NCBI GenBank assembly: GCA_021014945.1
Contig: MU266386.1
Span: 62,001 to 126,000 of the forward strand
DNA: 64,000 nt
From: Leucogyrophana mollusca
Taxonomy: Eukaryota > Basidiomycota > Agaricomycetes > Boletales
Direction: 5' to 3'
In this document: one piece after another, positions 14,301-25,217 of the stretch
Layout: every line of letters starts with the position of its first letter
Numbering within the stretch: the stretch's first letter is position 1
Made by a program: the position numbers and the translations under genes
The notes under the pieces: model-generated
Seen by the model: only the letters and a program-made list of their open reading frames with translations
Told to the model about the DNA's origin: nothing
Database searches by the model: none

Positions 14301-15963
14301 TCACTCCATCCTCGCCACCCGACTCATCTTCGAGATACGCAAGGTCTTTGTCGTCGAGGCGCCACTAGGATTAATCTTTGATAAACCCACTATTGGTGGC
14401 CTCGCCGCAGCAGTTGACGCCCTTCGCGATCCAGATTTTGGTATCGCTTACAAAGATAAGAGTGGGCACGCAACCCCTCTTACAAACGGTTCGCAAGAGG
14501 CCAAGAGGCTTCCTACGGCCGTCGTCGAGTATGGCCAAGATTACGAGAATCTTCTACCTCGGCTGAGTCCGTCGTATCAGCCATTGCCAACGGATTTCCC
14601 TTCTCGTGCATTGACGATATTCCTGACTGGTGCCACCGGATTCCTCGGGGCGTTTGTACTGCGGGATCTTCTCCAGCGTCAAGATCGTGTGCAGAAGGTC
14701 ATTTGCCTCGTACGCGCTTCTAGCGTCGAGAGCGGGCTTGCTCGCCTCAAAGAAGGGTCGAGTGATCGCGGTGTGTGGGACGACAGCTGGGTAACTTCCG
14801 GGAGATTAGAGGTTGTGATCGGAGACTTGGGCCAAGAGCAATTTGGGCTGGATAATAATACCTGGGCTCATGTGGCAGCCGAGTCGGATGCTATCTTACA
14901 CAACGGCGCTTTGGTGTGTGGTCTTCTCCGTTTTACGCCGCATTCATATCTGATAGGTGAGCATGCAGGTGCACTGGGTGTATCCATATGAGAAACTCAG
15001 GGCAGCTAACGTCATTGCCACATTGACGGCAATCGAGCTCGCCTCCACAGTCAAGCAGAAGCTATTGGTGTTTGTCTCGTCAACTTCGGCGATGGATACC
15101 GAACACTATGTGCGGCTGTCAGACTCGCTGTCAGGGATGCCTGACGGATCCAGGGGAGTCCCGGAGACTGATGACCTTGAAGGGGCCAGAACCGCACTCA
15201 AGACTGGGTATGGCCAAAGCAAGTGGGTGTCAGAAAAACTGTTGTTTGAAGCGGGCAGAAGGGGCCTGAGAGGACACATCGTCCGTCCTGGCTATGTAGT
15301 TGGCGACTCCCAGACAGCAGGTACGTCCGATCGGCCCCATGACTCTGGTGCCTGAATTGACAGCAGAGCTGATGGTGGCGCATTATAGTGACCAACACAG
15401 ATGATTTCATCTGGAGAATGGTGAAAGGTTGTGTCCAGCTTGGCCTAGTTCCAAATATCAACAACACAGTGAACATGGTACCCGTGGATCACGTCGCTCG
15501 ATGCACCGCCCTGGCTGCTGTCGCCCCCCTACCTAACGCTCCCCTATCGGTCCTGCACATAACGGCAAGACCGCTTCCGACTTTCAACGATATGCTGTCC
15601 TCGCTAGTGCAGTATGGTTTCCCTACAGAACAATGCGAGTACCTGCTATGGCGACGCAAACTGGAGCAACACGTCATGGAGGTGCAGGACAACGCACTCT
15701 TCCCTCTGCTCCACTTTGTCCTTGATGATTTGCCGACAAGCACCAAGGCTCCCGAGCTGGATGACTCGAATACGGTAGCTTTGTTGCGCCCTCACGCCGA
15801 GAATTGTGATTCTACGGTGTCAGACGAACTGATGGGGAAGTACTTCGCTTGGCTGGTTGGAGCTGGTTTCCTACCACCGCCATCGTCGCCTACCCCCGAC
15901 AAAACTTTGCCTCCTCTGGCAAATGGTTCCGTCATCAAAGCTGCAGGTCGGAGTGGGGTTTAG
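11346..15963 (+). CDS. LYS2: L-2-aminoadipate reductase (alpha-aminoadipate reductase), A-T-R enzyme
   Basis: Reduces 2-aminoadipate to its semialdehyde in the fungal lysine pathway: it adenylates the substrate, loads it on a phosphopantetheine arm and releases it with NADPH. Six exons (11346-12447, 12531-12968, 13021-14010, 14066-14913, 14969-15320, 15389-15963) give 1434 residues, the usual size. A condensation-like N-terminal region (~1-270) precedes the adenylation domain with [14 protein letters not shown] (~461), [29 protein letters not shown] and [12 protein letters not shown]. The carrier site is [11 protein letters not shown] (Ser ~924). The reductase domain has [11 protein letters not shown] (~1030) and the YxxxK pair in [13 protein letters not shown] (~1206). 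It needs a PPTase (LYS5-type), not seen here. The fourth intron has two candidate AG acceptors; the one giving [16 protein letters not shown] fits the family. Confidence 0.97.
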
Positions 15964-16974
15964 ATGGAGAATGTTACCCCAATAAATGTGATCAGTCATG
16001 ACTGCGCGGCAGAAGACCTAATTTTGATTAGAACTTGTAATTGTGTCCCATACGGAGGGAGAATGCGATATGTGCGACTTCGAATTCGCATAATCAAGCA
16101 GTCAGCCAACTGCGGCCATCCACGGCCAACATTTGGTGACGATAGGGTGGTCAGAAGATGGGTTCACATGATAATTTTGCGAGATGAACAGCCGGATGAA
16201 AGTTGCAGCGATCCAGGTTTGGTCTTTGGATGGAACTGATATAGTTCTTCCTCCGAGATATCTTGATCGATACGGTATCGGCGCTGCTGAGTTTCCTCGA
16301 CCCAAGCTCCCGATTACTTGAACGGTTGCAAGGTGTGGTAAACCTTGCCAGCATCCTCGTGTTTACCTTGCGAGTAACGGTTACCTGTTTTTCCAGTTTG
16401 AAGACACTCCTGCAAGCCTCAAGGCGTCTGAGTTGACTGAGACTCTGCGAAAGCTCTGGCCACATCACTCGTCCGAGGGAAAGATGCGGAGATGTTTTCA
16501 AAAAAAGACGGACCGAATGATGGATTATTTTTTTTGACGGGCGTCTGTCGTCGAGACGTCCATCTTTCACGCAAAGGCTGACATGACATGGACCGCCATT
16601 CTGACCAAGCCTCCGCCGCGGTACCTTTAGTGGGTTCAAGCCTGCCCCTTTTTCTTTTTGTGACATGGCACTGCTAATTGATAATTCAATGTCCAGGGCA
16701 GTCTCTCTATCTCGTCCTCCCACCAATAGTCGCTGGTAAACACGTATTCTCCTTCTCCATTGTACAGAAGTGCCAGTCTATTTCGGAATCTAATCACGAC
16801 GCTCGAGTTCGGAGGAAGCCTACGAGAAGAAGCCTACAGGTTTGCTCATTCATTTACCTCGTCCTTTCTAGAACGGCACCAGGAACACCCATTTTCATGA
16901 ACTGAATCTGTATTTAAGCAGCCCTTTCTTGCTCCAGTGACCTCTTTGGCACTTTTTGTTCCCTTTGGCATGCA
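15964..16974. other. Intergenic between LYS2 and the DUF6533 gene
   Basis: About 1.0 kb with no coding region I can support. A minus-strand open frame spans about 16151-16726, but it has no recognisable domain and contains low-complexity runs (A8 and T8 near 16500-16535). The right end should hold the DUF6533 gene promoter. Confidence 0.55.
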
Positions 16975-18921
16975 ATGGACCGACGCGATGTCTCGGTTGT
17001 GGACAATGTTTCAACAGAGAAATACTTGCGCATAGCATCCATATCAATTGCTGCCTACGAGTAAGTCTCCGTGATTGCCGTTGGTCGCCCCCAGTACTCA
17101 CGATCCGCCAGTTATATCATAACTCTCCCTGCGGAATACCGCTTCTACCGAAGTCAGTCACACATCCTCCACCTCAGGTGAGCACCCACCGAGCAATGTT
17201 TATCCATATCAGCTAACATGATCAACCCTAGTCTTGCTTGCGTCTTGTTTGTGCTCATTCGGTCAGCTCCCCGTTCCCTCATTCGGAGGACTAACTATTC
17301 ATTACTCCGTCCTGCAGGTATCTTAGTATCATTGTCATCGTCGTCAGTAATTATGGCGTGTTTGCTACGACTTTCACGCCGGAGTCGTGTCCGGGGTTCT
17401 TTCTTGTCGCGCCTATCTTCAAAGGTGAGATTTGTGACTCGCCACTGAACGCTGAGCTGAGCTCTCTCCAGTCATTCAGACTATGGTGTCGCAGGTAATC
17501 TTAGGAGTCAGGTAAGTCGCCAACACTGGGATCTCCTGTATGTCCCCTCATCGTTAACGCATAGAACCTTCAACATCACGAGGCGAAGCAGAAGGATGGG
17601 AATAGGATTACTGATATTCTTCGTCCTCGTGACCACGGTGAGTCCTAGCTTGGTTGGCCTAGAAACTGTATTGAGGTTACCTGCTCGATCAGATGGAATG
17701 GTTCACCAACATGTACAATCGTATTCGTAAGTGATCGTGTCTCCCTTTGGAAGTAGGGTCATTGATGCCCTTGTCCCTAGCTGTTTCCGTCGATGTACGT
17801 CATTCTCTCTCAATGTTGGCACAATCTGACAGTGCTCGGACCATTCTATGATACAGGGAAGGTAGGGTCACCTACATTCTCCTGATGTCTTCGCTTGCTA
17901 AAGTATCTATCAGTTGCACACCAGCAAACTCAGGGCCTCATTTATCTGCTTTCTACTATCTTGTGTCTATGCTTTATGATCTTGGGACTTTGGTGATATC
18001 TACCATATACCTGTTGAGATTCAACACACATAGTGGGAGGTACGTCTTATTCTGTTTGTTCCCCGTCCGAGAGGCTCAATGTGACTGTCTTTTTATCTCC
18101 TAGATTCGCCCGTTTAATCCGGGTGTATGTATTCGCCTTGTATGCTTCCACTTCTCTATGCTTACGGACGACCACTCAGGATGATATACGATGGCCTCGG
18201 ATATTTTGTTGTATTGACGGGTACGTACTTCGGACTTTCAGGCGATTGCATTCTGACCCTCCATAGGCTCTAATGTGTTGAATTTGATCCTTTACCGAGC
18301 CAGTGATGAAGCACTGCAAGTGAGTTTTCATTTCCGAATAGCAAGGACGCTTTCCCTAACGCTGACCATCATTAGTCTTCAGGGTAAGAACATCTGATCT
18401 GAAGTATCGCCTCAAGCGCTCACGAGCCTATCCCATCGATAGTGCGTCACTAGGATACGCGGTCACCTGGATTATGAGCCAGCGGATCCTGATCCATCTC
18501 CGAGGTACGTTTTATGTCCACTTCCTTCCTTCCATTCCTCCCCATCCAATATACCCCGAAATACGCCAACCCCGTTATCCCACCATCAATGCCACCACTC
18601 ACACTTACCGCTCCCCCCCTAGAAATGTCTGCCGACCTCGGGGATGGGCGCCTAGATAAGGTCATCCTCACACGCCAGCTGCATACCGGGCGAGACGTCA
18701 CCAATGCTCTTCGCTCGCAGTTCGAGAGCCAGAAAAGCCGACCACTCGATGTTGAGTTTGGGCCGGCATCACCTGGCATCGGCTCGGCGAACGATATGGA
18801 ACTGGACATCCGGGTGCATGTTGAGCATTCGGTGACTGTGGACTACCCTGGTCCTGGGGATGCAGATTCATTCAGGAAACCGAGAGTCAAGTGGCATTCG
18901 GATCCTCAGTCGAAAGCGTAG
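16975..18921 (+). CDS. DUF6533-domain multi-pass membrane protein
   Basis: Integral membrane protein of a large family found in Agaricomycetes; no function is established. The ATG at 16975 opens MDRRDVSVVDN, then EKYLRIASISIAAY joined over an intron to DYIITLPAEYRFYR, which is the DUF6533 signature. The next short exons encode hydrophobic helices: LACVLFVLIR, YLSIIVIVVSNYGVFA, GIGLLIFFVLVTT, YYLVSMLYDLGTLVIS and YFVVLTGSNVLNLILYR, followed by AVTWIMSQRILIHLRE. Six or seven TM segments are expected. The cytosolic tail (exon 18625-18921) is polar and includes DADSFRKPRVKWHSD. There are at least ten exons, some under 40 nt, so the exact exon ends in the 17450-18480 stretch are less certain than the overall identity. 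Transcribed toward aldo-keto reductase 2 (convergent). Confidence 0.85.
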
Positions 18922-19172
18922 CTTCGTATTAGAGCGTTGTTTCATTTGTGTTATACAATATATCCTGCATCTTACACGTGCCAGGGTGTCTGTGTGAAGG
19001 GCGTCTAGACCCCGTCCAAACTCCATTGGTGTCCATGAACACGGAGCATATGACCTTGACCGACCATTCGTTTGATTGTCGTAAATATATCGACCGCAAA
19101 CTTTACATTAGTGGATACACAGGAAAAGCCGGGTCGGGATCTAGAACGAAGACAGTATCATTCTCGGAAGTC

Positions 19173-20688
19173 TTAGAAGGCATAATGAGGAGCAACACTC
19201 TTCGCCTGCTTCCAGGCATCTTCCAGCAGCCCGAGGATGTCATCAGGAAGCGGCCCCCCGGCGCTATCGAAGGAGAAACCAGGAGCCATCGTAAGCTGGA
19301 GTGAAATGGAAGTCGCGGCGACCAATCCAACGTACCATTCTTTCAAGTTGGTTTCGAGCTGGCTTATGCTACTAGCACCTATGATGATCGCGTCTGTGGG
19401 CTGAAGTCCGCTGTGGTGCTGCAGCCACCGTTGCGCGACTTCTGAGAGACGGATATTATACTTGTCCTGCCACACAGACAGTGTGTTAGCTTCGGAATTC
19501 CATCCACGTGGAACGCGGTCGACCGACCGTGATAGCCTTCAACTCTCGAAGCACGGGCAGCAGGGGAGCATACCTCGTTCGAAGGACCTGCGCGATAGGC
19601 GATACGCTGATGTCCCACCTGCTGCCAGACGCATTCTGCATGTCGTCTTCAGACAGTATCTTTCCAGTCAGCAATCCACCCCTGCAGGTTATCAAAATAA
19701 TAAGAAGTCGCATCTCGAGCGGACCATTGAGACGCACGCGAGAGGGCTGTAGGCACTGAACCTGATGCCGAAGTGTCGCAGACAGGGGAAGAGTCTGATT
19801 ACCAGCGAGGATCAGCGTTATGTTACCCTTAGCAATAATGTGTATGCACTCTATCTCGACGTTCCGCTCGACCGCATTGTACACCCCTTCGTATACCGTT
19901 GGTTTGACCCAACCATTGACGGTAGCAATGCAAGCTATTTCCGCAACCTTGGGCGACAAAGCGCTGTTAAGCCTCGTAAATAAAACTCACAGAAACTAGC
20001 GTACCTCCCAAGAATTGTAATTGCTCAGCCCAAATTCCTCACTTGCGTCGAAGGGGTCAGACGGACTCCAAAAGAAAGCGTGGCGTGCAAGAGCTCACAA
20101 GTGGCCTTCCCTATGGAACTCGTTGACCGCCCGTAGAGTATCTTCGATAGGGACACTCCTGTCCGGGCAATGAAGGAAGAAAGTCCGGATTTTATGTTTT
20201 CCAAGAGCTTTCAAAGATTGCTCAAGAGATACTCGAAGCTTGTCAGGTGCGAAGCCACCAGGACTAAATGCTCTAGGACGGCCAGGAAATGCTCTGAGTG
20301 TTAAAAGGGGCTATTAACGAGGGTTTCAATGGTTCAATGGACAGTGAAAAGTACTTCGTGTCTATCGCACAGCCCTTCAAGTCGAGCTGACCGAGGAACT
20401 TCGTCCAAGAAATCAGTATTGACCGCAGAGACCGTGTTGTTAGGTCGTACCTCTTCGGAAGAACCTGCACCATAAATGCGGGAAGTGTCCAGTCCTTTGT
20501 GCCCGTGGCTGACGAACAGGTCGATCACCTGCTGTGCGTCCTCCAACGTGTTGATGCGGGCCCCTACCGACTGTGGGCTTTTCGCGCCAAACGATGCAGC
20601 TCCCTAACAAAATACAAGGCGATCAGGATGGTAAACACTAAGAACTGGGGGAAACGCGCACATAAATCAGCGGAATACGAGTAGACAT
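19173..20688 (-). CDS. Aldo-keto reductase, AKR7-like, copy 2
   Basis: Paralogue of the gene at 9078-10542, in the same orientation. The ATG at 20686-20688 gives MSTRIPLIY, then an intron and GAASFGAKSPQSVGARIN. The tetrad is kept: Asp and Tyr in LDTSRIYGAG, Lys in AIDTKY, His in FFLHCPDRSVP. A short exon encodes LFPCLRHFGIRFSAYSPLA, followed by GGLLTGKILSEDDMQN. The last intron is 72 nt, which is in frame, so the unspliced reading stays open and could mislead a gene finder. Splicing joins NLKEC to AGGPLPDDILGLLEDAW, and the protein ends VAPHYAF. Intron positions match copy 1, which supports duplication after the introns were in place. Predicted soluble NADPH-dependent carbonyl reductase; substrate unknown. 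Confidence 0.86.
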
Positions 20689-21084
20689 TGTCAACGTGAT
20701 GACTCGGTTGAGGAGAGACCCCTTTATGAGCAGATATAATCCAGCCGGCGCGGTTGCCATAGCGTAACCTGCTTAGCTAAACTTTTTGGTCCTAGGGGCG
20801 ATCCGTGCCAGTGGCATTATCCAGCACGAGGATTCGGAGGAAGGTGATGATGCAGCGGTACACATGACTAGTGTAGCGCTGGTTGCATATTGGCAAGAGA
20901 TTGCACTCAAAGAGCAATCCAGGACCGCGGTATAACGTGGCGCTTGCATCGCGAGGTGCACCTTGCCCGAAGGGGCGACTTTATAATACAGGCTCGGGTC
21001 TCCCCGTGTGGACAAGTCCATCAGTACAAGCTGATTCGACCGCTAACATAGAAATCAAGAGAGACGAGCATCCGGGTATTATCG
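20689..21084. other. Intergenic: upstream of aldo-keto reductase 2, downstream of the 3-beta-HSD-like gene
   Basis: About 0.4 kb. I see no coding exon, repeat or RNA gene here. It should hold the aldo-keto reductase 2 promoter and the 3' end of the 3-beta-HSD-like transcript. Confidence 0.55.
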
Positions 21085-22706
21085 TCAATTCAGGACGTCG
21101 ACAGCCTCTACATGCAGCTGTTCACTAACTTTCTTCTGCATCTTGTCCACACCCCTCGACGCTCGAATAAGGCCAAACCCGAAGCTAATGCCGCCAGATT
21201 GCGATCGCTCTTCCCCATTCCCATCTGCTTTGAAGAATTCGTCTGCCGTCTTGCATAGCCCATCTAATGAAGTGAATGGGCCATTGTAGCCTAGACCTCC
21301 CTGTGCAGGAGGTAGGCGGGCCCGAGAATCGTCGAAGATGAGATGTACAGAGGTGAGAGCGAAGAGAGATGGTTGCAGATTGACAATGTCTCCAGCGATA
21401 TTGGGTATAAGGCGCGCAATGGTGCGCCAAAGGAAGGATGGGGACGATAAAAGGAATGCCCGTGACAAGTATATTGCCTCAATTATTTGTGCCACCAGGA
21501 GCATGGCGGTGGTCGAAAAGACGGGGAAGACAGTCTCGCTGTCAAGAGTATGAAGGGCGACGTGAACATCGCCAAACGTGACGGGTGGCCCAGTATCAGT
21601 GATAGTGAAAGCCTGCCCGCCAATGTCCGGGTACGTTCTCCCTCGTCCCAGATCTATCAAGCGCTGCTCGTAGCACAGGTGCGCTAAAGCGCAGTTCTCC
21701 ACGTAAACGAAGGACTGTAAAATATGGCCAACCCACGTAGGGTTATGCTTGCGAACGAGGTACGCGCCGCAAAGGATGTCTCCGCCAGGCCCAAAAACTC
21801 CATTCCCTGGTCGGATGCATCCCGTTCTGAGGACCTTCCGCCCCGAGGAAGTTCTATCTGCGGCACGAATCGCGCGCTCACCAAGTACTTTGGATGCGGC
21901 ATAGTTGGAGAAGAAGTCATCGTGGTGTTTGGGGATGAGGTTGTCGTCATCGTTAAGCACTTGTACGAAGAACTGTGGCTCCGTTTCCCATGGCCATAGC
22001 CAAAAACGAGACCGCCGGACAGAAATTGAACCCGAAGAAGTATAGATTAGTGCAGTGACGCCTACAGACCTCGCTGCATTGATGACATTCTGGGTGCCGC
22101 TGCAGTTGACTTTGGTAGACCGGGGTAAGAGTGCGAGATGCCGTTCATAAAAACGAATATTGGCCGCAGTATGGAAGACGGTGATATCGTTCTCAGGTGA
22201 ATCCATGACGGTCCCAGAGGCAGGCCACGGCGCCTGGAAGGCATCGTTCACAGCTTTCTGATCCGAAATGTCGACTTTAAAAAACGCGACCTTCTGAGCG
22301 TCGCCTTTCCTCAGGTCAGGTCGGGTAGGCGGGCGAATATCCAAAATCCGTATCCGACGAGGGTCTTCACCTCGTTGAAGTAGCTGGATCACTATCCATC
22401 CACCCAGAAAACCAGCCTGATATCAAATCATCAGCCGGCAAGGTCAAAGAACACACAAAAGAACCTCGATCTTACACCGCCAACTACAATGTACCGACGA
22501 CCAGTTTTCGGGGGGAGAGAGTCGTTTACAGTGATAGGAGACTTTTCAAGCCTCGTGGCAGCAGCACGGACAAGTTCTGGTGTAAAACGCTCGGGAGAAA
22601 AGGTCTCAGCTTCCGGAGGAAGCTGAGTCAGTTTCCTATCGTTAATTCGTGCATAAAGATAGAGAACAAACGACACGACAGTCAAGCCGCCAAGAAGAGC
22701 TAGCAT
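21085..22706 (-). CDS. 3-beta-hydroxysteroid dehydrogenase-like / sterol-4-alpha-carboxylate dehydrogenase-like SDR, membrane anchored
   Basis: Extended short-chain dehydrogenase of the 3-beta-HSD/Erg26 type, which oxidises a 3-hydroxyl on sterol-like substrates with NAD(P)+. The ATG at 22704-22706 starts an N-terminal TM helix (LALLGGLTVVSFVLYLYA), then a polar spacer. One intron (about 22430-22495) splits the Rossmann motif, joining IVVGG to AGFLGGW. Further on are FHTAANIRFYE, TKVNCSGTQNVINAA, IYTSSGSIS and the catalytic YAASK. FVYVENCALAHLC and the C-terminal half, with hydrophobic LLVAQIIEAIYL, fit the family. Nearly all of it lies in one long exon (21085-22392). Erg26 proper usually lacks such an N-terminal anchor, so I would not equate it with ERG26; a role in sterol or triterpenoid modification is inference. 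Confidence 0.85.
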
Positions 22707-23027
22707 GATGGCCTTGCTGCTGTCTGTCTACTATCAGATTATGAAGCAAAAAGAGCGGAAGGCTGCATGAGAATCTGTTCTTCGGTTGACCGTCGGTTCG
22801 CTTTGTAAACGCGGATGACGTGAAATTATCGCTGCCAATCGTACGATCTATCGCGACAGACTCCGAATTGTGCCCTCGAGGAGCAGAGGTTCATATTTTT
22901 GAGTCTTGGGAAGAAAGAAAGAGGGGGTCGATGCCATCCTAACTAAATACGGCACCATGATCCGCTCAACTCCCATGCACACAGGGTCACAGACATTCTG
23001 TATGTGCTATCATTCGGGAGCCTGAGC
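22707..23027. other. Intergenic: promoter side of the 3-beta-HSD-like gene
   Basis: About 0.3 kb between two minus-strand genes. I see no coding exon or repeat. It should carry the 3-beta-HSD-like promoter and the 3' end of zinc dehydrogenase 1. Confidence 0.55.
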
Positions 23028-24527
23028 TCATGGCTTCACTGCGATCTTAAGAGCACTGCGGCTGTTCATCTTGTCTAACGCCTCCTGGTATTCGCTGATC
23101 TTGTACACGTCCGTGACCTTGATCGTGATAGGAGGTAAGATCTCTTGCCAGGATATTCTCATGCTGGTCTGCTTACCATTCCTTTCACCTTGATTTTACC
23201 ACTGTCGAGATAGGCCACCGCCCGAGGGAAACAATGGGTCTGCGCAAACGAGCCAATGATCTAGACGAAGATGGTGATGCGGTTCCCGATAGATAACGTT
23301 GAGACTCATACCCTGATCTCGTCTCCAAATATTTTGGAAGGTGGCCAATGGACACGAGCGTCATCGGAGTAAACACCATAGACCATGAGCGTTCCACCTC
23401 GCCGAACATAGTTGATGGAGTCGTTAGCGACCTTTTCGGAACCAGTAGCCTCGACCTAAAGAGAGGTTTAGTAACCAAGAAGCAAGTTCCAGGCATTCAA
23501 CAACTCACGACAACGTCGAAGCCATATGGGTAGTCCTTCCTGATCTGCTCCCACTGTGCACCTGGGTTGGCTCTGTCGAGTTCGATGTATTCATCCCCGG
23601 CGTCAAGGTCTTTCGCAATTTTAGTTTTGATACCCTTGTTGGCAGCTATGACCACTTTGGAGGCGCCGTTCAGCTTCAAGAGCTGAGCAAGAATCAGGCC
23701 AGTAGGACCGGCCCCAATGACCAGCGCCTCAACGCCAACGGCCGCGTTCAGTTTATCCATCCCGTGAATGGCGCAGGCGGCAGGCTCTACTAGTGTGGCC
23801 TCCTCATCGCTCAGGTTCCGGATTTTGTACACTTTCTTGGCTTCGCTACGATGAAGGGGGGTGAGTAGTGATGGGAGTGAGAAAAGCATAAAGACACCAA
23901 CAAGACCACATATTCGGCAAAACCGCCCGCCATGGTGACGCCTCGACCATTGAAGTTCTCGCACAGCAGCGACTGCCCCCGTCGGCAGTAGAAGCACGTA
24001 TCGCACTATATTCCGGTAAGTATCTGCGGCTACACTGATCCCAGTGGTGGTCCTACCGTGACTCCCGGATCGGCAACACATCGATCGCCTTCAGTGAGTC
24101 CTTTCACCCCTTTCCCTGTACGTGCCACAGTTCCAACAACTTCGTGACCCGGGACAAGCTGCAGGCAAATTCAGCACGATATAAACTGACTGACGTTCAA
24201 ACCCACTGGAAATTTGGCGATGAACTCCCCCTCGTGCACATGGCCATCGGTCCCACAGATACCTAACCTTTGTGTTGGTCTCGTGCACACCTTACCCAGA
24301 TAAACAGTGGCGTACCGCAACAGGTGACTAGCAGATGTTTCAGCGAAATCCTCGGAGCGTCAAATGTCCTTGATCACCTTTGATCAACACTTCGTCGTCC
24401 GCGATCGCTGGAACGGGGACCGAGCGCAGTTCAAACTGACGGGGCTACGGGGCGAGAGTTACTCCAGTATCGGGGTAACAGTCCGAGAACATACAGCATG
24501 ATAGTAAACGGCATTCATAGAGGCCAT
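23028..24527 (-). CDS. Zinc-dependent MDR alcohol dehydrogenase (arabinitol/sorbitol dehydrogenase-like), copy 1
   Basis: Medium-chain polyol dehydrogenase. The ATG at 24525-24527 gives [11 protein letters not shown], spliced to [20 protein letters not shown] 12-nt micro-exon (24316-24327) supplies VTCC ahead of [14 protein letters not shown], which holds the catalytic-zinc Cys. Then come [10 protein letters not shown] (His-Glu of the zinc site) and [15 protein letters not shown] (four structural-zinc Cys), [27 protein letters not shown], the cofactor loop [17 protein letters not shown] and [12 protein letters not shown]; the protein ends LKIAVKP. After splicing the frame is intact throughout; a phase-2 intron joins EYVVF to EAKKVYKI. 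It resembles fungal D-arabinitol dehydrogenases, but substrate and cofactor choice cannot be read from sequence. Inverted paralogue at 29831-31276. Confidence 0.88.
24316..24327 (-). other. 12-nt micro-exon of zinc dehydrogenase 1 (encodes VTCC with flanking bases)
   Basis: Bounded by a CTAG acceptor and a GTAC donor on the minus strand. Including these 12 bases restores the family spacing between the LIK of the preceding exon and the GICGTD zinc motif; skipping them leaves four residues missing but keeps frame. The same micro-exon exists in copy 2. Confidence 0.8.
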
Positions 24528-25217
24528 GATCTGTCACTACGATGGAAGGTCAACACAGGTATACCTGGCCTGCGGTGGGACCTACATTTCAGCTGAGTAT
24601 AAGTCGTTGTAAGGGAGACAAAATCCGATAGCTTGCATGGATGAGAAATATCGAAGAGATTACTATTCCTCAATCGCGGAATCCGGGACGATTGCGCGGG
24701 GAATTATCTCCACGTGATGGAAAGTAGGGGATCTCGTGACGGTGGCTATCTTCGTAGGAGAGCCGTGGTGGGGCGAAGATAAGGGGAGCGGCCGACGGCG
24801 AGCTACTACGTCTTCGATCCGAACGACGTACCTAATGGTGGAAGTCATTCGCTATAGCGCCTTTCGAGACATCGACGCTGGCAAGCCGAGGGTCTCCGAG
24901 GGTATTATAGGTCAGTGCGAACCTGCGTTCGAGGGGAGAGCTCATGTGTCCACTGTACCCCGGCTCCATTTAATCTTGACGATTCAGATGAATGTGGCAT
25001 GCCGTAGGCGAAGCGAGGATGTTTGTGACAACAGGCAAAGTGCCCGCCTTCAATTAGTATTATTACAACGAGCACCATGCCTTAACTTCGACTGTCTTCA
25101 CATGTTCTCGCCCCCAGAGGATCACGACGATGTACACACTGATCCTTGATCCTCCTATGACCTTCCAACAAAGCGGGTTTTGTCAGCGTTTCGCCCCGGG
25201 CAAGGAAAAGAGAACTA
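24528..25217. other. Intergenic between zinc dehydrogenase 1 and the RBR E3 ligase
   Basis: About 0.7 kb. Open frames on both strands (for example plus strand 24736-25149) show no recognisable domain. It should contain the promoter of zinc dehydrogenase 1 and the 3' UTR of the E3 ligase. Confidence 0.5.

Noticed and set aside
23028..24527. Zinc dehydrogenase 1 as a pseudogene because its long frames look broken
   Set aside because: Careful splicing, including the micro-exon and a phase-2 intron, gives an intact protein with all zinc ligands.
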